The notes under the pieces: generated by a model
Seen by the model: the letters and a program-made list of their open reading frames with translations, nothing else
What the model was told of the DNA's origin: nothing
Database searches by the model: none
Program-made: the position numbers and the translations under genes
Origin: Actinomycetota bacterium
GTDB taxonomy: Bacteria; Actinomycetota; Actinomycetes; Propionibacteriales; Propionibacteriaceae
DNA length: 64,000 nucleotides
Assembly: GCA_020161015.1 (NCBI GenBank)
Contig: JAIUOT010000017.1
Span: 1 to 64,000, forward strand
Direction: 5' to 3'
Part shown: in pieces, positions 17,708-26,988 of the stretch
Layout of the letters: each line of letters begins with the position of its first letter
Position numbering within the stretch: the first letter of the stretch is position 1

Positions 17708-17824
17708 GGACCTAGCTAACCACGAACGAACGGGCTGGTACGCGAGGGACGCCTGGTGCAGAATGGTCCCGTCCCCGTGGGACTGAGGTGGCTGGGGAAG
17801 GCACATCTCAGCGAGAGGGGACCG

Positions 17825-18322
17825 ATGTCCAGCACGCGCGGGATCATTCAGATCCACTCCGCGCCGATCGCGCTGCGCCCGCACCTGGAGTGGGCCGTGG
17901 GCGCGGTTCTCGGCGCACCGGTCGAATTCGCGTGGACCAGCCAGCCCGCCGAGCAGCGCAGCCTGCGCGCGGAGTACGCCTGGCACGGCCGCACCGGTCT
18001 CGGCGCCGAACTCGCCAGCGCCCTCCGGGGGTGCCAGCGCGCGCGCTTCGAGGTCACCGAGGACCCGTCCGCCGGTCACGAGGGCATGCGCTGGGCGTAC
18101 ACGCCCCGCCTGGGGGTCTTCGCCGCCGCCACCGGCGTGCACGGCGACATCATGGTGCACGAGGACCGGCTCAAGCAGGCCATCCTCGCCGACGCCCTCG
18201 GCCGCCAGCCCCTCGCCGAGGGGATCGCCGACCTCCTCGGCGCCCGCTGGGACGACGAGCTCGAGGCGTTCCGCCAGGCCGGGGACGGCGCCCCCGTCCG
18301 CTGGCTCCACCAGGTCGGCTGA
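17825..18322 (+). CDS. DUF3145 family protein
   Basis: A 165-residue protein matching the actinobacterial DUF3145 family from start (RGIIQIHSAPIALRPHLEWAVG) to end (GDGAPVRWLHQVG). Other typical pieces are EYAWHGRTGLGAELASALRG, ARFEVTEDPSAGHEGMRWAYTP and GRQPLAEGIADLLGARWDDELEAFR. The family is widespread in actinobacteria and of unknown function. ATG 17825 has GAGAGGGG as ribosome binding site. A long inverted repeat downstream (18395-18430) probably ends its transcript. Confidence 0.88.
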   Translation: MSSTRGIIQIHSAPIALRPHLEWAVGAVLGAPVEFAWTSQPAEQRSLRAEYAWHGRTGLGAELASALRGCQRARFEVTEDPSAGHEGMRWAYTPRLGVFAAATGVHGDIMVHEDRLKQAILADALGRQPLAEGIADLLGARWDDELEAFRQAGDGAPVRWLHQVG

Positions 18323-18375
18323 CCTCAGCCGCCGGCCGCGCGCCCGGCCGCCGCCATCAGGGCGCCCACCCACCA

Positions 18376-18493
18376 CGCCGAGGGCCAGCCTTAGCGCCGA
18401 GGGCCAGCACCGGCGTGCTGGCCCTCGGCGTCAAGGCTGGCCCTCAGCGCGGAAGGCTGGCCGTCAACGCGGAGGACTGGCCCTCGGCGGGGA
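18376..18493. repeat. Cluster of six GCTGGCCCTCGGCG-type short repeats in both orientations
   Basis: The 198-bp gap between two convergent genes holds two copies of ACGCCGAGGGCCAGC-type units (18376 and 18394) and four copies in the opposite orientation (about 18415, 18434, 18453 and 18473), each about 14-17 bp and slightly varied. Spacing is 18-20 bp. Adjacent units form a perfect hairpin (see the terminator entry). Confidence 0.75.
18395..18430. terminator. Perfect 16-bp-arm hairpin between convergent genes
   Basis: Arms CGCCGAGGGCCAGCAC (18395-18410) and GTGCTGGCCCTCGGCG (18415-18430) are separated by CGGC. There is no T-tract, which is common for high-GC actinobacterial terminators. It lies between the 3' ends of the DUF3145 gene and accD and could serve both. 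Confidence 0.6.
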
Positions 18494-18520
18494 GAGTGGG
18501 GACGGCGCCCGGCGTGACGG

Positions 18521-19945
18521 CTACAGCGGGATGTTGCCGTGGAGGCCGCGGACGCCGGTGTCGGCGGCGCGGACGGCGGCGGCGAGCGCCGAGCGGGTGT
18601 CCTGCGGGGTGATGATCTCGTCGACGACGCCGATCTCGACGGCCTTCTCGACCCCGCCGGCGATGCGCTCGTGCTCCGCGGCGAGGTCGGCCTCCACCTG
18701 GGCCAGCATGTCGCGGGGCACCTCGGCGAGCTTGCGGCGGTGCAGGATCCGGATGGCGGCCACCGGCCCCATCACGGCGATCTCCGCGCTCGGCCAGGCG
18801 AACACCCGCGTCGCCCCGAGCGAGCGGGAGTTCATCGCGATGTAGGCGCCGCCGTAGGCCTTGCGGGTCACAAGGGTCACCCGGGGCACGGACGCCTCGC
18901 CGAAGGCGTGCAGCAGCTTGGCGCCGCGGCGCACCACCCCGTCCCACTCCTGGCCGACGCCGGGGAGGTAGCCGGGCACATCGACGAGCACGACAAGCGG
19001 GACGCCGAACGCGTCGCACAGCCGGACGAAGCGGGCCGCCTTCTCCGCGCTCAGGGAGTCGAGGCAGCCGCCGAGCCGCAGCGGGTTGTTGGCGACCACG
19101 CCGACCGTGCGCCCGGCCAGCCGGCCGAAGGCGATCGTCACGTTCGGGGCCCAGCGGGCGTGCAGCTCGAACACGGAGCCCTCATCGAGGAGCCCGCCGA
19201 TCAGCGGGTGGACGTCGTAGGCGCGCTTGGCGGACTCGGGCAGCAGCGCGGCCAGGTCGACGTCCTCGACGGTCGCGGCGACGCCGCCCTGCGCGGCGAG
19301 GAGGGTGGTCACGGTCCGTGCGCGGCCCAGCGCGTCCGCCTCGTCGTCCGCGACGACGTGCACCACGCCCGACTTGCGCTCGTGGGTGTCCGGCCCGCCG
19401 AGGCGGAGCATGTCCACGTCCTCGCCGGTGACCGAGCGGACGACGTCCGGGCCGGTGACGAAGATGCGTCCCTGCGGGGCGAGGATGACGATGTCGGTCA
19501 GGGCCGGCCCGTAGGCCGCTCCGCCGGCCGCGGCGCCGAGCACCACGGAGATCTGGGGCACCTTGCCGGAGGCCTGCGTCATCGCGTGGAAGATGCGACC
19601 CACGGCGTGCAGGCTCAGCACCCCCTCCGCGAGACGGGCTCCGCCGGAGTGCCAGATGCCGATGATCGGCACCCGGTCGACCATCGCGCGCCGGTACGCC
19701 TGGACGACGACCTCGCAGCCGTCCACGCCCATCGCCCCGCCCATCACGGTGGCATCGGAGCAGAACGCGACGACGGGGGAGCCGTTGATGCTCCCGGTGG
19801 CCGCGAGCATGCCGGAGTCGTCGTCGGGGCTGATCAGCGCCATCGTGCCCGGGTCGAGCAGGGCGGCCAGCCGGAAGTTGGGGTTGCGCGGGTCCTCCTC
19901 GCGCGGCACGCGGGCGGGCCTTGCGGCGGGTGCGGTCTGGGTCAT
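18521..19945 (-). CDS. accD: Acyl-CoA carboxylase carboxyltransferase (beta) subunit linked to fatty acid synthesis
   Basis: A 474-residue carboxyltransferase with fused N- and C-halves: the N-half has PVVAFCSDATVMGGAMG, GIWHSGGARLAEGV and GAAAGGAAYGPALTD; the C-half has NNPLRLGGCLDSLSAEKAARFVRLCD, LVDVPGYLPGVGQEWDGVVRRGAKLL, RKAYGGAYIAMNSRSLGA and PSAEIAVMGPVAA. It moves carboxyl from biotin to acetyl- or propionyl-CoA, giving malonyl- or methylmalonyl-CoA. Position at the end of the fab cluster favours acetyl-CoA and fatty acid synthesis. The biotin carboxylase/BCCP subunit is not in the window. ATG 19945 has AGGAGGTTCG upstream. Confidence 0.9.
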   Translation of the reverse strand: MTQTAPAARPARVPREEDPRNPNFRLAALLDPGTMALISPDDDSGMLAATGSINGSPVVAFCSDATVMGGAMGVDGCEVVVQAYRRAMVDRVPIIGIWHSGGARLAEGVLSLHAVGRIFHAMTQASGKVPQISVVLGAAAGGAAYGPALTDIVILAPQGRIFVTGPDVVRSVTGEDVDMLRLGGPDTHERKSGVVHVVADDEADALGRARTVTTLLAAQGGVAATVEDVDLAALLPESAKRAYDVHPLIGGLLDEGSVFELHARWAPNVTIAFGRLAGRTVGVVANNPLRLGGCLDSLSAEKAARFVRLCDAFGVPLVVLVDVPGYLPGVGQEWDGVVRRGAKLLHAFGEASVPRVTLVTRKAYGGAYIAMNSRSLGATRVFAWPSAEIAVMGPVAAIRILHRRKLAEVPRDMLAQVEADLAAEHERIAGGVEKAVEIGVVDEIITPQDTRSALAAAVRAADTGVRGLHGNIPL

Positions 19946-20048
19946 CTCGAACCTCCTGTGGCGGGTGAGGCCGTCGTGACGCCTCGGGGCCGTGCGGTGA
20001 GCGGCTGGCGGTGCGTCCGCCGCAGCGGACGCACCGGGGCCGGGTAGG

Positions 20049-21308
<1,260 letters not shown>

Positions 21309-21445
21309 TGTTCTCCGCTACTACGGGTGAGGTGGTCCGGCCGGCAGGTGCCGGCCGCGGTGGCCCCGGTGTCCGGTCGAGCGTCCCGGGTCCCGCGTGG
21401 TGCGGTCCCGGCGCGCTCGACCGGCCGTGCCCGGGTGGGGCCTGG

Positions 21446-21688
21446 TCAGCTGTGCGCCTCGATGTAGGCGACGGCGTCGCCCACGGTCTTGAGGTTCTTG
21501 GACTCCTCGTCGGGGATGGTGACGCCGAACTTCTCCTCGCAGCCGACGAGGATCTCGACCATCGCGAGGCTGTCGACGTCGAGGTCGTCGACGAACGACT
21601 TGTCGAGCTGCACGTCCTCGACCGGCACGCCGGCGACGTCGTTGACGAGCTCGGCGAGCTGGGCGCGGATCTCTTCGGTAGTGGCCAT
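21446..21688 (-). CDS. acpP: Acyl carrier protein
   Basis: An 80-residue acidic protein with the phosphopantetheine site serine S40 in DDLDVDSLAMVEIL. Length and sequence (VEDVQLDKSFVDDLDVDSL, EEKFGVTIPDEE) are standard for the FAS II carrier. AGGAGA lies seven bases upstream of ATG 21688. It is between fabH and fabF, so its partners are made from the same transcript. Confidence 0.97.
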   Translation of the reverse strand: MATTEEIRAQLAELVNDVAGVPVEDVQLDKSFVDDLDVDSLAMVEILVGCEEKFGVTIPDEESKNLKTVGDAVAYIEAHS

Positions 21689-21740
21689 GGGGTTCTCCTT
21701 AACTAGCGTGGGCTTACTTGTCCGGACGGGTCCGGGGGAC

Positions 21741-22736
21741 TCAGGGAAGGGTGATGACCTGGCCGGCGTAGACCAGGCCCGCGCCGAAGCCGATGATCAG
21801 GGCGGTCTGGCCGCTCTTCGCCTCGCCGCTGGACAGCAGGGCGTCCATGGCCATCGGGATGGTGGCGGCGGAGTTGTTGCCGAGCTGGCGGATGGTCCGC
21901 GCGACGACGACGCTCTCGGGCAGCTTCAGGTAGCGCAGCAGGGTGTCGGTGATGCGGTCGTTGGCCTGGTGCGGGATGAAGACGTCCAGCTGGTCGGGGG
22001 TGATCCCGGCCTCGTCCATGGCCTTCTTCGCCGCCTGGGCGATGAAGCTCGTGGCCCACTTGAAGACCGCGCGGCCGTCCATGCCGAGCCGCGGCCACGT
22101 GCCCTCCGCGACGGCCTCCTGCCAGCCCTTGGTCTGCCAGATGGCGCCGGACTGGCTGCCGTCGGACCCCCAGACGACCGGGCCGATGCCGTTGGTCTCG
22201 CTGGGGCCGACCACCACGGCGCCCGCGCCGTCGCCGAACAGGAACGCCGTGCCGCGGTCGGTCAGGTCGGTGATCTCGCTGATGGTCTCGCCGGCGATCA
22301 CGAGGACGTGGCGGGCCTGCCCGCTGCGCACCATGCCCTCGGCCTGGGCCAGGCCGTAGCTGAAGCCGGCGCACGCCGCGGAGATGTCGTAGGCGGCCGC
22401 GTCCGGGATGCCGAGGGCGTCCGCCAGCTTCGGCGCGAGCGCCGGGGTCTGGTGGTAGTGCGAGATGGTCGACAGGATCACCGCGTCGATCTGGTCGACA
22501 GGGACGCCGGACCGCTCGATCGCCGTCCGCGCTGCCTCCAGCGACAGGGTCTCGATGCTCTCGCCCTCGTCGATCCAGCGGCGCTCACGGATGCCGGTGC
22601 GCTGGGTGATCCACTCGTCGGAGGAGTCGATGAACTGGAGCAGGTACTCGTTGTCGATCACCCGCGACGGGGTCGCCGACCCCACGGAGAGGATGCGGGC
22701 GTAGCGCGGGCCGGTGCTGGCCTTGATCTCGGTCAT
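21741..22736 (-). CDS. fabH: Beta-ketoacyl-ACP synthase III
   Basis: A 331-residue thiolase-fold enzyme starting fatty acid synthesis by condensing acyl-CoA with malonyl-ACP. The catalytic triad is visible: C122 in DISAACAGF, His in VFIPHQAND, Asn in LGNNSAATIP; the C-terminal GFGAGLVYAGQVI is typical. The start is ATG 22736 (MTEIKASTGPRYARILSVGSATP). It follows fabD by only 8 nt. In actinobacteria FabH often accepts branched primers; nothing here decides that. Confidence 0.95.
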   Translation of the reverse strand: MTEIKASTGPRYARILSVGSATPSRVIDNEYLLQFIDSSDEWITQRTGIRERRWIDEGESIETLSLEAARTAIERSGVPVDQIDAVILSTISHYHQTPALAPKLADALGIPDAAAYDISAACAGFSYGLAQAEGMVRSGQARHVLVIAGETISEITDLTDRGTAFLFGDGAGAVVVGPSETNGIGPVVWGSDGSQSGAIWQTKGWQEAVAEGTWPRLGMDGRAVFKWATSFIAQAAKKAMDEAGITPDQLDVFIPHQANDRITDTLLRYLKLPESVVVARTIRQLGNNSAATIPMAMDALLSSGEAKSGQTALIIGFGAGLVYAGQVITLP

Positions 22737-22744
22737 GTTCGCTT

Positions 22745-23935
22745 TCAGTCCTGGGCCGGGTAGAGACGCAGCAGGGGCTGGCCGGGGGAGACGGGGTCGC
22801 CGTCCTCGACCAGCCATTCGGTGACGGTGCCGGCGTGGGTGGTGTGCACCTCGGTGGTGTCGCGGAGGTTCGCGACGGTCCCGATCGTGCTGCCGGCGGC
22901 GATCGCCCCGTCCTGCGTGACGCCCGCGGCCTTGCGGAACTCGCCCTTGCCGGGCGAGACGACGAGCATCCAGGACGGCGTGGTGGCCATCGGCGACGCG
23001 AAGCTGGTGTCGCCGTGCTTGTGCACGAACTCCTGCGCGGCCGGGATCTGGTCGGGGGTGTTCAGCGTGAAGAGCTCGACGCCCTTCAGGTTGCGCTTGG
23101 CGATGCCTGCCAGCGTGCCGGCGGGCGGCAGTTCGAGCAGGCCGGTGATGCCGAGGTCGGCCATCGCCTGGAGGCACAGGTCCCAGCGGACGGGGTTGGC
23201 GACCTGCTTCACGAGGCGGGCGAGGTACTCCTTGCCCGACTGCACGACCTGGCCGTCCGCGTTGGACAGCAGCCGCGTGCGCGGGTCGTGGGTGGAGATC
23301 GAGCGGGCCAGCCGGGCGAGGTGCGCCACGGCCGGCTTCATGTGGACGGTGTGGAACGCGCCGGCGACGCTCAGCTGGATCAGCCGCGCCCTGGCCGGCG
23401 GGTTGGCCTGAAGGTCGGCGAGTTGCTCCACCGTGCCGGCGGCGACGATCTGGCCCGAGCCGTTGTTGTTGGCCGGGGTGAGCCCGGCGGCCTCGATCGC
23501 GGCGAGCACCTCGTCGGGATCGCCACCGACGACGGCCATCATCGAGGTGGGACGCGCGGCGCTGGCCGCGGCCATCTGCTGGCCGCGCTCCCGGACGAAC
23601 ACCATCGCCTGCTCGGCCGACAGCACGCCGACCGCGGCGGCAGCGGTGATCTCGCCGACGCTGTGGCCCGCGGCCACAGCGGTGCGGCGGAAGCCGTCGG
23701 CGGGGCTGGGGAACAGCGCGAGGGCGGTCACGAGCCCGCTGGCCACCAGCAGCGGCTGCGCGATGGCGGTGTCGCGGATGGTCTCGGCGTCGGCGACCGT
23801 GCCGTAGTGGGCGAGGTCGAGGCCGGCCACGGTACCCAGCCAGTTCAGCCGGTCGGCGAACGTCGGGTCTTCGAGCCAGGGGGAGAGGAAACCGGGTGTC
23901 TGGGCGCCCTGTCCGGGCGCGACGATTGCGAGCAC
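22745..23935 (-). CDS. fabD: Malonyl-CoA:ACP transacylase fused to a BCCP-like (biotinyl/lipoyl) domain
   Basis: Residues 1-305 are a full FabD: GQGAQTPGF with oxyanion Q9, nucleophile S92 in AAGHSVGEI, the Arg in RERGQQM, H195 in AGAFHTVHM, and the closing LAGIAKRNLKG. FabD moves malonyl from CoA to ACP. Usual length is about 310 residues; here a linker leads to a further domain (about 320-396) with SPGKGEFRKA, GAIAAGSTIGTVANLRD and HAGTVTEWLVEDGDPVSPGQPLLRLYP. That is the half-barrel pattern of biotin carboxyl carrier domains, but the biotin-accepting MKM is LRD (R358 in place of Lys). The start is GTG 23935. First structural gene of the cluster. Confidence 0.93.
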   Translation of the reverse strand: MLAIVAPGQGAQTPGFLSPWLEDPTFADRLNWLGTVAGLDLAHYGTVADAETIRDTAIAQPLLVASGLVTALALFPSPADGFRRTAVAAGHSVGEITAAAAVGVLSAEQAMVFVRERGQQMAAASAARPTSMMAVVGGDPDEVLAAIEAAGLTPANNNGSGQIVAAGTVEQLADLQANPPARARLIQLSVAGAFHTVHMKPAVAHLARLARSISTHDPRTRLLSNADGQVVQSGKEYLARLVKQVANPVRWDLCLQAMADLGITGLLELPPAGTLAGIAKRNLKGVELFTLNTPDQIPAAQEFVHKHGDTSFASPMATTPSWMLVVSPGKGEFRKAAGVTQDGAIAAGSTIGTVANLRDTTEVHTTHAGTVTEWLVEDGDPVSPGQPLLRLYPAQD

Positions 23936-23973
23936 GTCTCTACTGTGTCGAATCGCGGGCCGGCCGTTGGCGC

Positions 23974-24019
23974 GTTACACAACGAATTTGTAACGGGCAC
24001 TTTTGTAGGTTTCCTACAA
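23974..24019. promoter_or_regulatory. Two palindromes in the fasR-fabD intergenic region (candidate operators)
   Basis: TTGTAGGTTTCCTACAA (24003-24019) is a perfect 7-bp inverted repeat with a 3-nt spacer, and GTTACA-N9-TGTAAC (23974-23994) is a perfect 6-bp one. Both lie 40-85 bp upstream of the fabD start and downstream of the PucR-type regulator's stop codon, in a rare AT-richer stretch. Position and symmetry make them candidate binding sites of the regulator just upstream; no binding data exist here. Confidence 0.55.
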
Positions 24020-24108
24020 GGTTGGACCCCCCGCGGGCCGTGGTAAACCGACTGCGCGTTGTGGGATCCGGCTGGCGGCGGCCGTGCGGGCGCTGCCCGC
24101 CCGCGGCG

Positions 24109-25290
24109 TCAGTCCAGGAGCCTGCCCAGGGTGAGGGCGAGGCGAAGGGCGTAGCCACCGCGGGGATCGACGGGGGAGTAGCCGGTGAGCTCGTGGATGC
24201 GGCGCAGGCGGTAACGCACGGTGTTGGGGTGGACGAACTGCGCGCGGGCGGTCGCCTCGATCGACCCGCCGGAGTCGAAGAACGCGGCCAGGGTGTCGAC
24301 GAGGTCGCGTCCGGCCTGCACCACCGGGCGGTAGAGGTCGTTGGCCAGCCGCCGGCGGGCATGCCCGTCGCCGGCGAGGGCGCGCTCGGGGAGCAGGTCC
24401 TCCGCGGCGACCGGACGGGGGGCCTCGGGCCAGGCCTTCGCAGCGCGCATCCCCGACAGCGCGGCCCGCGCGCTGCGGGCGGCCTCCGACAGGTCCGACA
24501 CGATGGGGCCCACCACGACCTGGCCGTCGCCGAACTGGCCGACGACATCGCCCACCCGTGCCAGCACCTGGGCGTCGGACTCGAGCGTGCCCCCGAGCAC
24601 GAGCACCAGCCGATCGCCCTGCGGCGCGGCCAGCAGGTCGAGGGAGTGGCGCGCGGCGATCTGGCGGATGGCCTCCACGGCCCGGCCGGGGTCGGACGGC
24701 GCGGTGCCGATCACTACGGAGATCCCGGGTGGTGACGCCCAGCCGAGCGTCGATGCGCGGGACACCACCGACTCGTCCGCCTCGCCGCGGATCACCGCGT
24801 CGACGACCAGGGCCTCCAGGCGGGCGTCCCAGGCGCCGCGCACCTCGGCCGCGCGGGCGTAGACCTGCGCCGCGGCGAACGCGATCTCGCGGGAGTAGCG
24901 CAGGATGCCGATCCGCAGCGTGGACTGCTCCTCCTCCGGAAGGCTGGCGATGCGGTCCTCGACCGTGTCGATCGTCGTCCGCACGAGATCGACGGTCTGG
25001 TTGAGCGTGATCCGCCGGGCCAGGGCGCGGGGCGCGGCGGCGAAGACCGACGCCGGGGCCTGCGTCCGTCCGGCCGAGGCGAACCACTCCAGGAAGCCGT
25101 CGATGCCCGAGCGGGCGACCAAGGTGATCCACGACCGGTGCTCGGCGTCGAGCTCGGCGAACCAGGGGTGCTCGTCGGCGATCCGGGCGAGCGCCGCGGT
25201 GGTCATCTCGGCGGCGGAGGCGCCCAGCCGCCGGGCGCTCGCCTCACGGACGGCCGGCGGGGGCCAGCCGGCGGCGTCGGGGGTGGTCAC
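24109..25290 (-). CDS. fasR: PucR/CdaR-type transcriptional regulator of the fatty acid cluster (FasR-like)
   Basis: A 393-residue protein with an N-terminal helical sensing region, a central GGDEF-like alpha/beta part (about 180-280, GDRLVLVLGGTLESD) and a C-terminal PucR-type helix-turn-helix, FFDSGGSIEATARAQFVHPNTVRYRLRRIHELTGYSP. The same type of regulator precedes fabD in Streptomyces (FasR) and Mycobacterium (MabR), where it controls FAS II genes. The gene lies directly upstream of fabD with candidate operators in between. GTG 25290 overlaps the stop codon of the preceding DUF1801 gene (GTGA). Confidence 0.87.
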   Translation of the reverse strand: MTTPDAAGWPPPAVREASARRLGASAAEMTTAALARIADEHPWFAELDAEHRSWITLVARSGIDGFLEWFASAGRTQAPASVFAAAPRALARRITLNQTVDLVRTTIDTVEDRIASLPEEEQSTLRIGILRYSREIAFAAAQVYARAAEVRGAWDARLEALVVDAVIRGEADESVVSRASTLGWASPPGISVVIGTAPSDPGRAVEAIRQIAARHSLDLLAAPQGDRLVLVLGGTLESDAQVLARVGDVVGQFGDGQVVVGPIVSDLSEAARSARAALSGMRAAKAWPEAPRPVAAEDLLPERALAGDGHARRRLANDLYRPVVQAGRDLVDTLAAFFDSGGSIEATARAQFVHPNTVRYRLRRIHELTGYSPVDPRGGYALRLALTLGRLLD

Positions 25291-25637
25291 CCCTTCTGCT
25301 CGATCTCGGCGGCACGCAGCCGGATGATCCGGTCGAGGACGTCGACCGGGAGCGGGTGCTCGCCGGTGAACCGGATCGTGCCCTTGGACAGCGAGAAGCC
25401 GGCCAGCTCCGGGGCCACCGCGGTCACCACCTCCGGGCTGAACGGGAACAGCGACAGGTGGGTGGCCCCCACCCGGACGCCGACCAGCGGCCGTCCGCGA
25501 TGGCGCAGGGCCGGCGTCCCGTAGCTCAGGTCCTCGACGGCGTCGGGGACGATGGCGAGCGCACGGTCGAGCACCTGCTGCAGCGCGGCCCGCGTGTCCC
25601 CGTCCGTGCCGGCCACCAGATCGCTGAAGACGCCCAT
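25287..25637 (-). CDS. DUF1801/YdhG-like small protein
   Basis: A 116-residue protein with the DUF1801 pattern: ALAIVPDAVEDLSYGTPALRHRGRPLVGVRVGATHLSLFPFSPEVV, SLSKGTIRFTGEHPLPVDVLDRIIRLRAAEIE. The fold is YdhG/CyaY-like; members have been called iron chaperones on thin evidence, so no function is assigned. It overlaps the start of fasR by four bases and so is co-transcribed with it. ATG 25637 has AGGATCTCC before it, which may double as part of a -10 element (TAGGAT). Confidence 0.8.
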   Translation of the reverse strand: MGVFSDLVAGTDGDTRAALQQVLDRALAIVPDAVEDLSYGTPALRHRGRPLVGVRVGATHLSLFPFSPEVVTAVAPELAGFSLSKGTIRFTGEHPLPVDVLDRIIRLRAAEIEQKG

Positions 25638-25852
25638 GGAGGAGATCCTAGGGCGCGTCGCGCGGGTGCGCGGGAGGTCGGCTCCACCGAACCCGAGCGT
25701 TCCGCGCCGTTCTGGAGCGGGCCACAGAGCAGTCGCCGCGGGCACGACGACCGACACCGCCACGCTCACCCTCATCCACCGGGGCCGGTGGCGCGCCTGC
25801 TCGCGATGAGGACGGCGCCGTGGCGGGTCTCCCCGCCGTCGGTGGAGGTGCC

Positions 25853-25858
25853 TAGGCT
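25853..25858 (+). promoter_or_regulatory. -10 element TAGGCT of a probable leaderless promoter
   Basis: TAGGCT is followed by six bases (GGCCGC) and then the GTG start at 25865, with no ribosome binding site. The same arrangement precedes four other genes in the window. Confidence 0.55.
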
Positions 25859-25864
25859 GGCCGC

Positions 25865-26899
25865 GTGAGCGCAGCCCGGGAGCCGGTCGCGGCCCTGCGC
25901 GAGATCGCCTACCTGATGGAGCGCGTCCTCGCCGAGCCGTACCGGGTGCGCGCCTTCCGGGCCGCCGCCGACGTGGTGGAGGCGCTCTCGGAGGAGGAGT
26001 TCGCGCGCCACGCGCGGGCGGGCAGCTGGCGCGAGCTGCCCGGGCTCGGCCAGACCACGGCGACGGTCGTTGCCCAGGCCGTCGCCGGACGCGTCCCCGA
26101 CCGCCTGGCGGCGCTGCGTGCCGAGGCGGGACCCCTGGCGCAGGGCGGCGAGGAGGTCCTCGGCCTGCTGCGGGGAGACCTCCACACCCACACCGACGCG
26201 TCGGACGGGACCGCCCCCGTCGAGCGATCGCGGGAGGCGGCCACCGCGCTGGGGCGGGACTACCTGGCGATCACCGACCACTCGCCGCGGCTGACCGTCG
26301 CGAACGGGCTGAGCGTGGAGCGCCTTCGGCGCCAGCTGGAGCACCTCGCGGCACTCAACAGCGACGGCGACGGCTGCCGGCTGCTCAGCGGCATCGAGGT
26401 GGACATCCTCGCCGACGGGGGTCTCGACCAGGTTCCGGACATGCTGTCCCGGCTCGACATCGTGGTCTCGAGCGTGCACTCCGAGCTCCGGATGGAGTCC
26501 GAGGCCATGACCCGGCGTATGGTGGCCGCGGTCGCCAACCCGTTCACGAACGTCCTTGGCCACTGCACCGGGCGCCTGATCACCGGCGGGCGCGGCCGTC
26601 GGCCGCCCAGCACCTTCGACGCGGAGGTGGTGTTCGAGGCGTGCCGCACCTTCGACGTCGCCGTCGAGATCAACTCCCGTCCCGAGCGGGCCGACCCGCC
26701 CGACGAACTGCTCGCCCTTGCCGTCGAGACCGGCTGCCTGTTCGCCATCGACTCCGACGCCCACGCCCCCGGCCAGCTGGAGTTCCCCGCCCACGGTGCT
26801 GCCAGGGCGGCGGCCGCCGGCGTCCCGCCCGAGCGCATCGTCAACACCTGGCCGGTCGAGGACCTGCTGGCCTGGAGCCGTGCGCGTCGCGGAAAGTGA
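25865..26899 (+). CDS. PHP domain metal-dependent phosphoesterase with helix-hairpin-helix N-terminus
   Basis: A 344-residue protein. Residues 1-85 are helical, with [18 protein letters not shown], a helix-hairpin-helix as found in PolX/DisA-type DNA-binding proteins. From about 98 there is a PHP domain: [88 protein letters not shown], the full set of metal ligands. It looks like a PolX protein without the nucleotidyltransferase domain. Likely a nuclease or phosphatase acting near DNA (inference). GTG start right after a leaderless-type -10. Confidence 0.85.
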   Translation: MSAAREPVAALREIAYLMERVLAEPYRVRAFRAAADVVEALSEEEFARHARAGSWRELPGLGQTTATVVAQAVAGRVPDRLAALRAEAGPLAQGGEEVLGLLRGDLHTHTDASDGTAPVERSREAATALGRDYLAITDHSPRLTVANGLSVERLRRQLEHLAALNSDGDGCRLLSGIEVDILADGGLDQVPDMLSRLDIVVSSVHSELRMESEAMTRRMVAAVANPFTNVLGHCTGRLITGGRGRRPPSTFDAEVVFEACRTFDVAVEINSRPERADPPDELLALAVETGCLFAIDSDAHAPGQLEFPAHGAARAAAAGVPPERIVNTWPVEDLLAWSRARRGK

Positions 26900-26933
26900 G
26901 CAGGCCACTGGCGTCGGCACCCGGAGGGCCGGG

Positions 26934-26969
26934 TAAGGTCGCCATTGCGCAACGACCTTGCGTCGCAAT
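26934..26969 (+). promoter_or_regulatory. Nested inverted repeats over the aceE promoter
   Basis: A TAAGGT -10-like hexamer (26934-26939) overlaps AAGGTCG (26935-26941), which is inverted as CGACCTT at 26953-26959; between them lies the palindrome TTGCGCAA (26945-26952), and ATTGCG/CGCAAT arms occur at 26944-26949 and 26964-26969. The predicted transcription start falls inside, so a regulator bound here would control aceE. The factor is unknown. Confidence 0.45.
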
Positions 26970-26988
26970 TCCTGAGAAAGGCATCACC

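Noticed and set aside
18376-18493. CRISPR array
   Set aside because: Units alternate in orientation, are imperfect and are separated by only a few bases, with no spacer-like unique sequences and no cas genes in the window.
23974-23994. GTTACA/TGTAAC near fabD as a GlnR site
   Set aside because: Half-sites are not at the 11-bp spacing of GlnR boxes and there is no nitrogen gene nearby.
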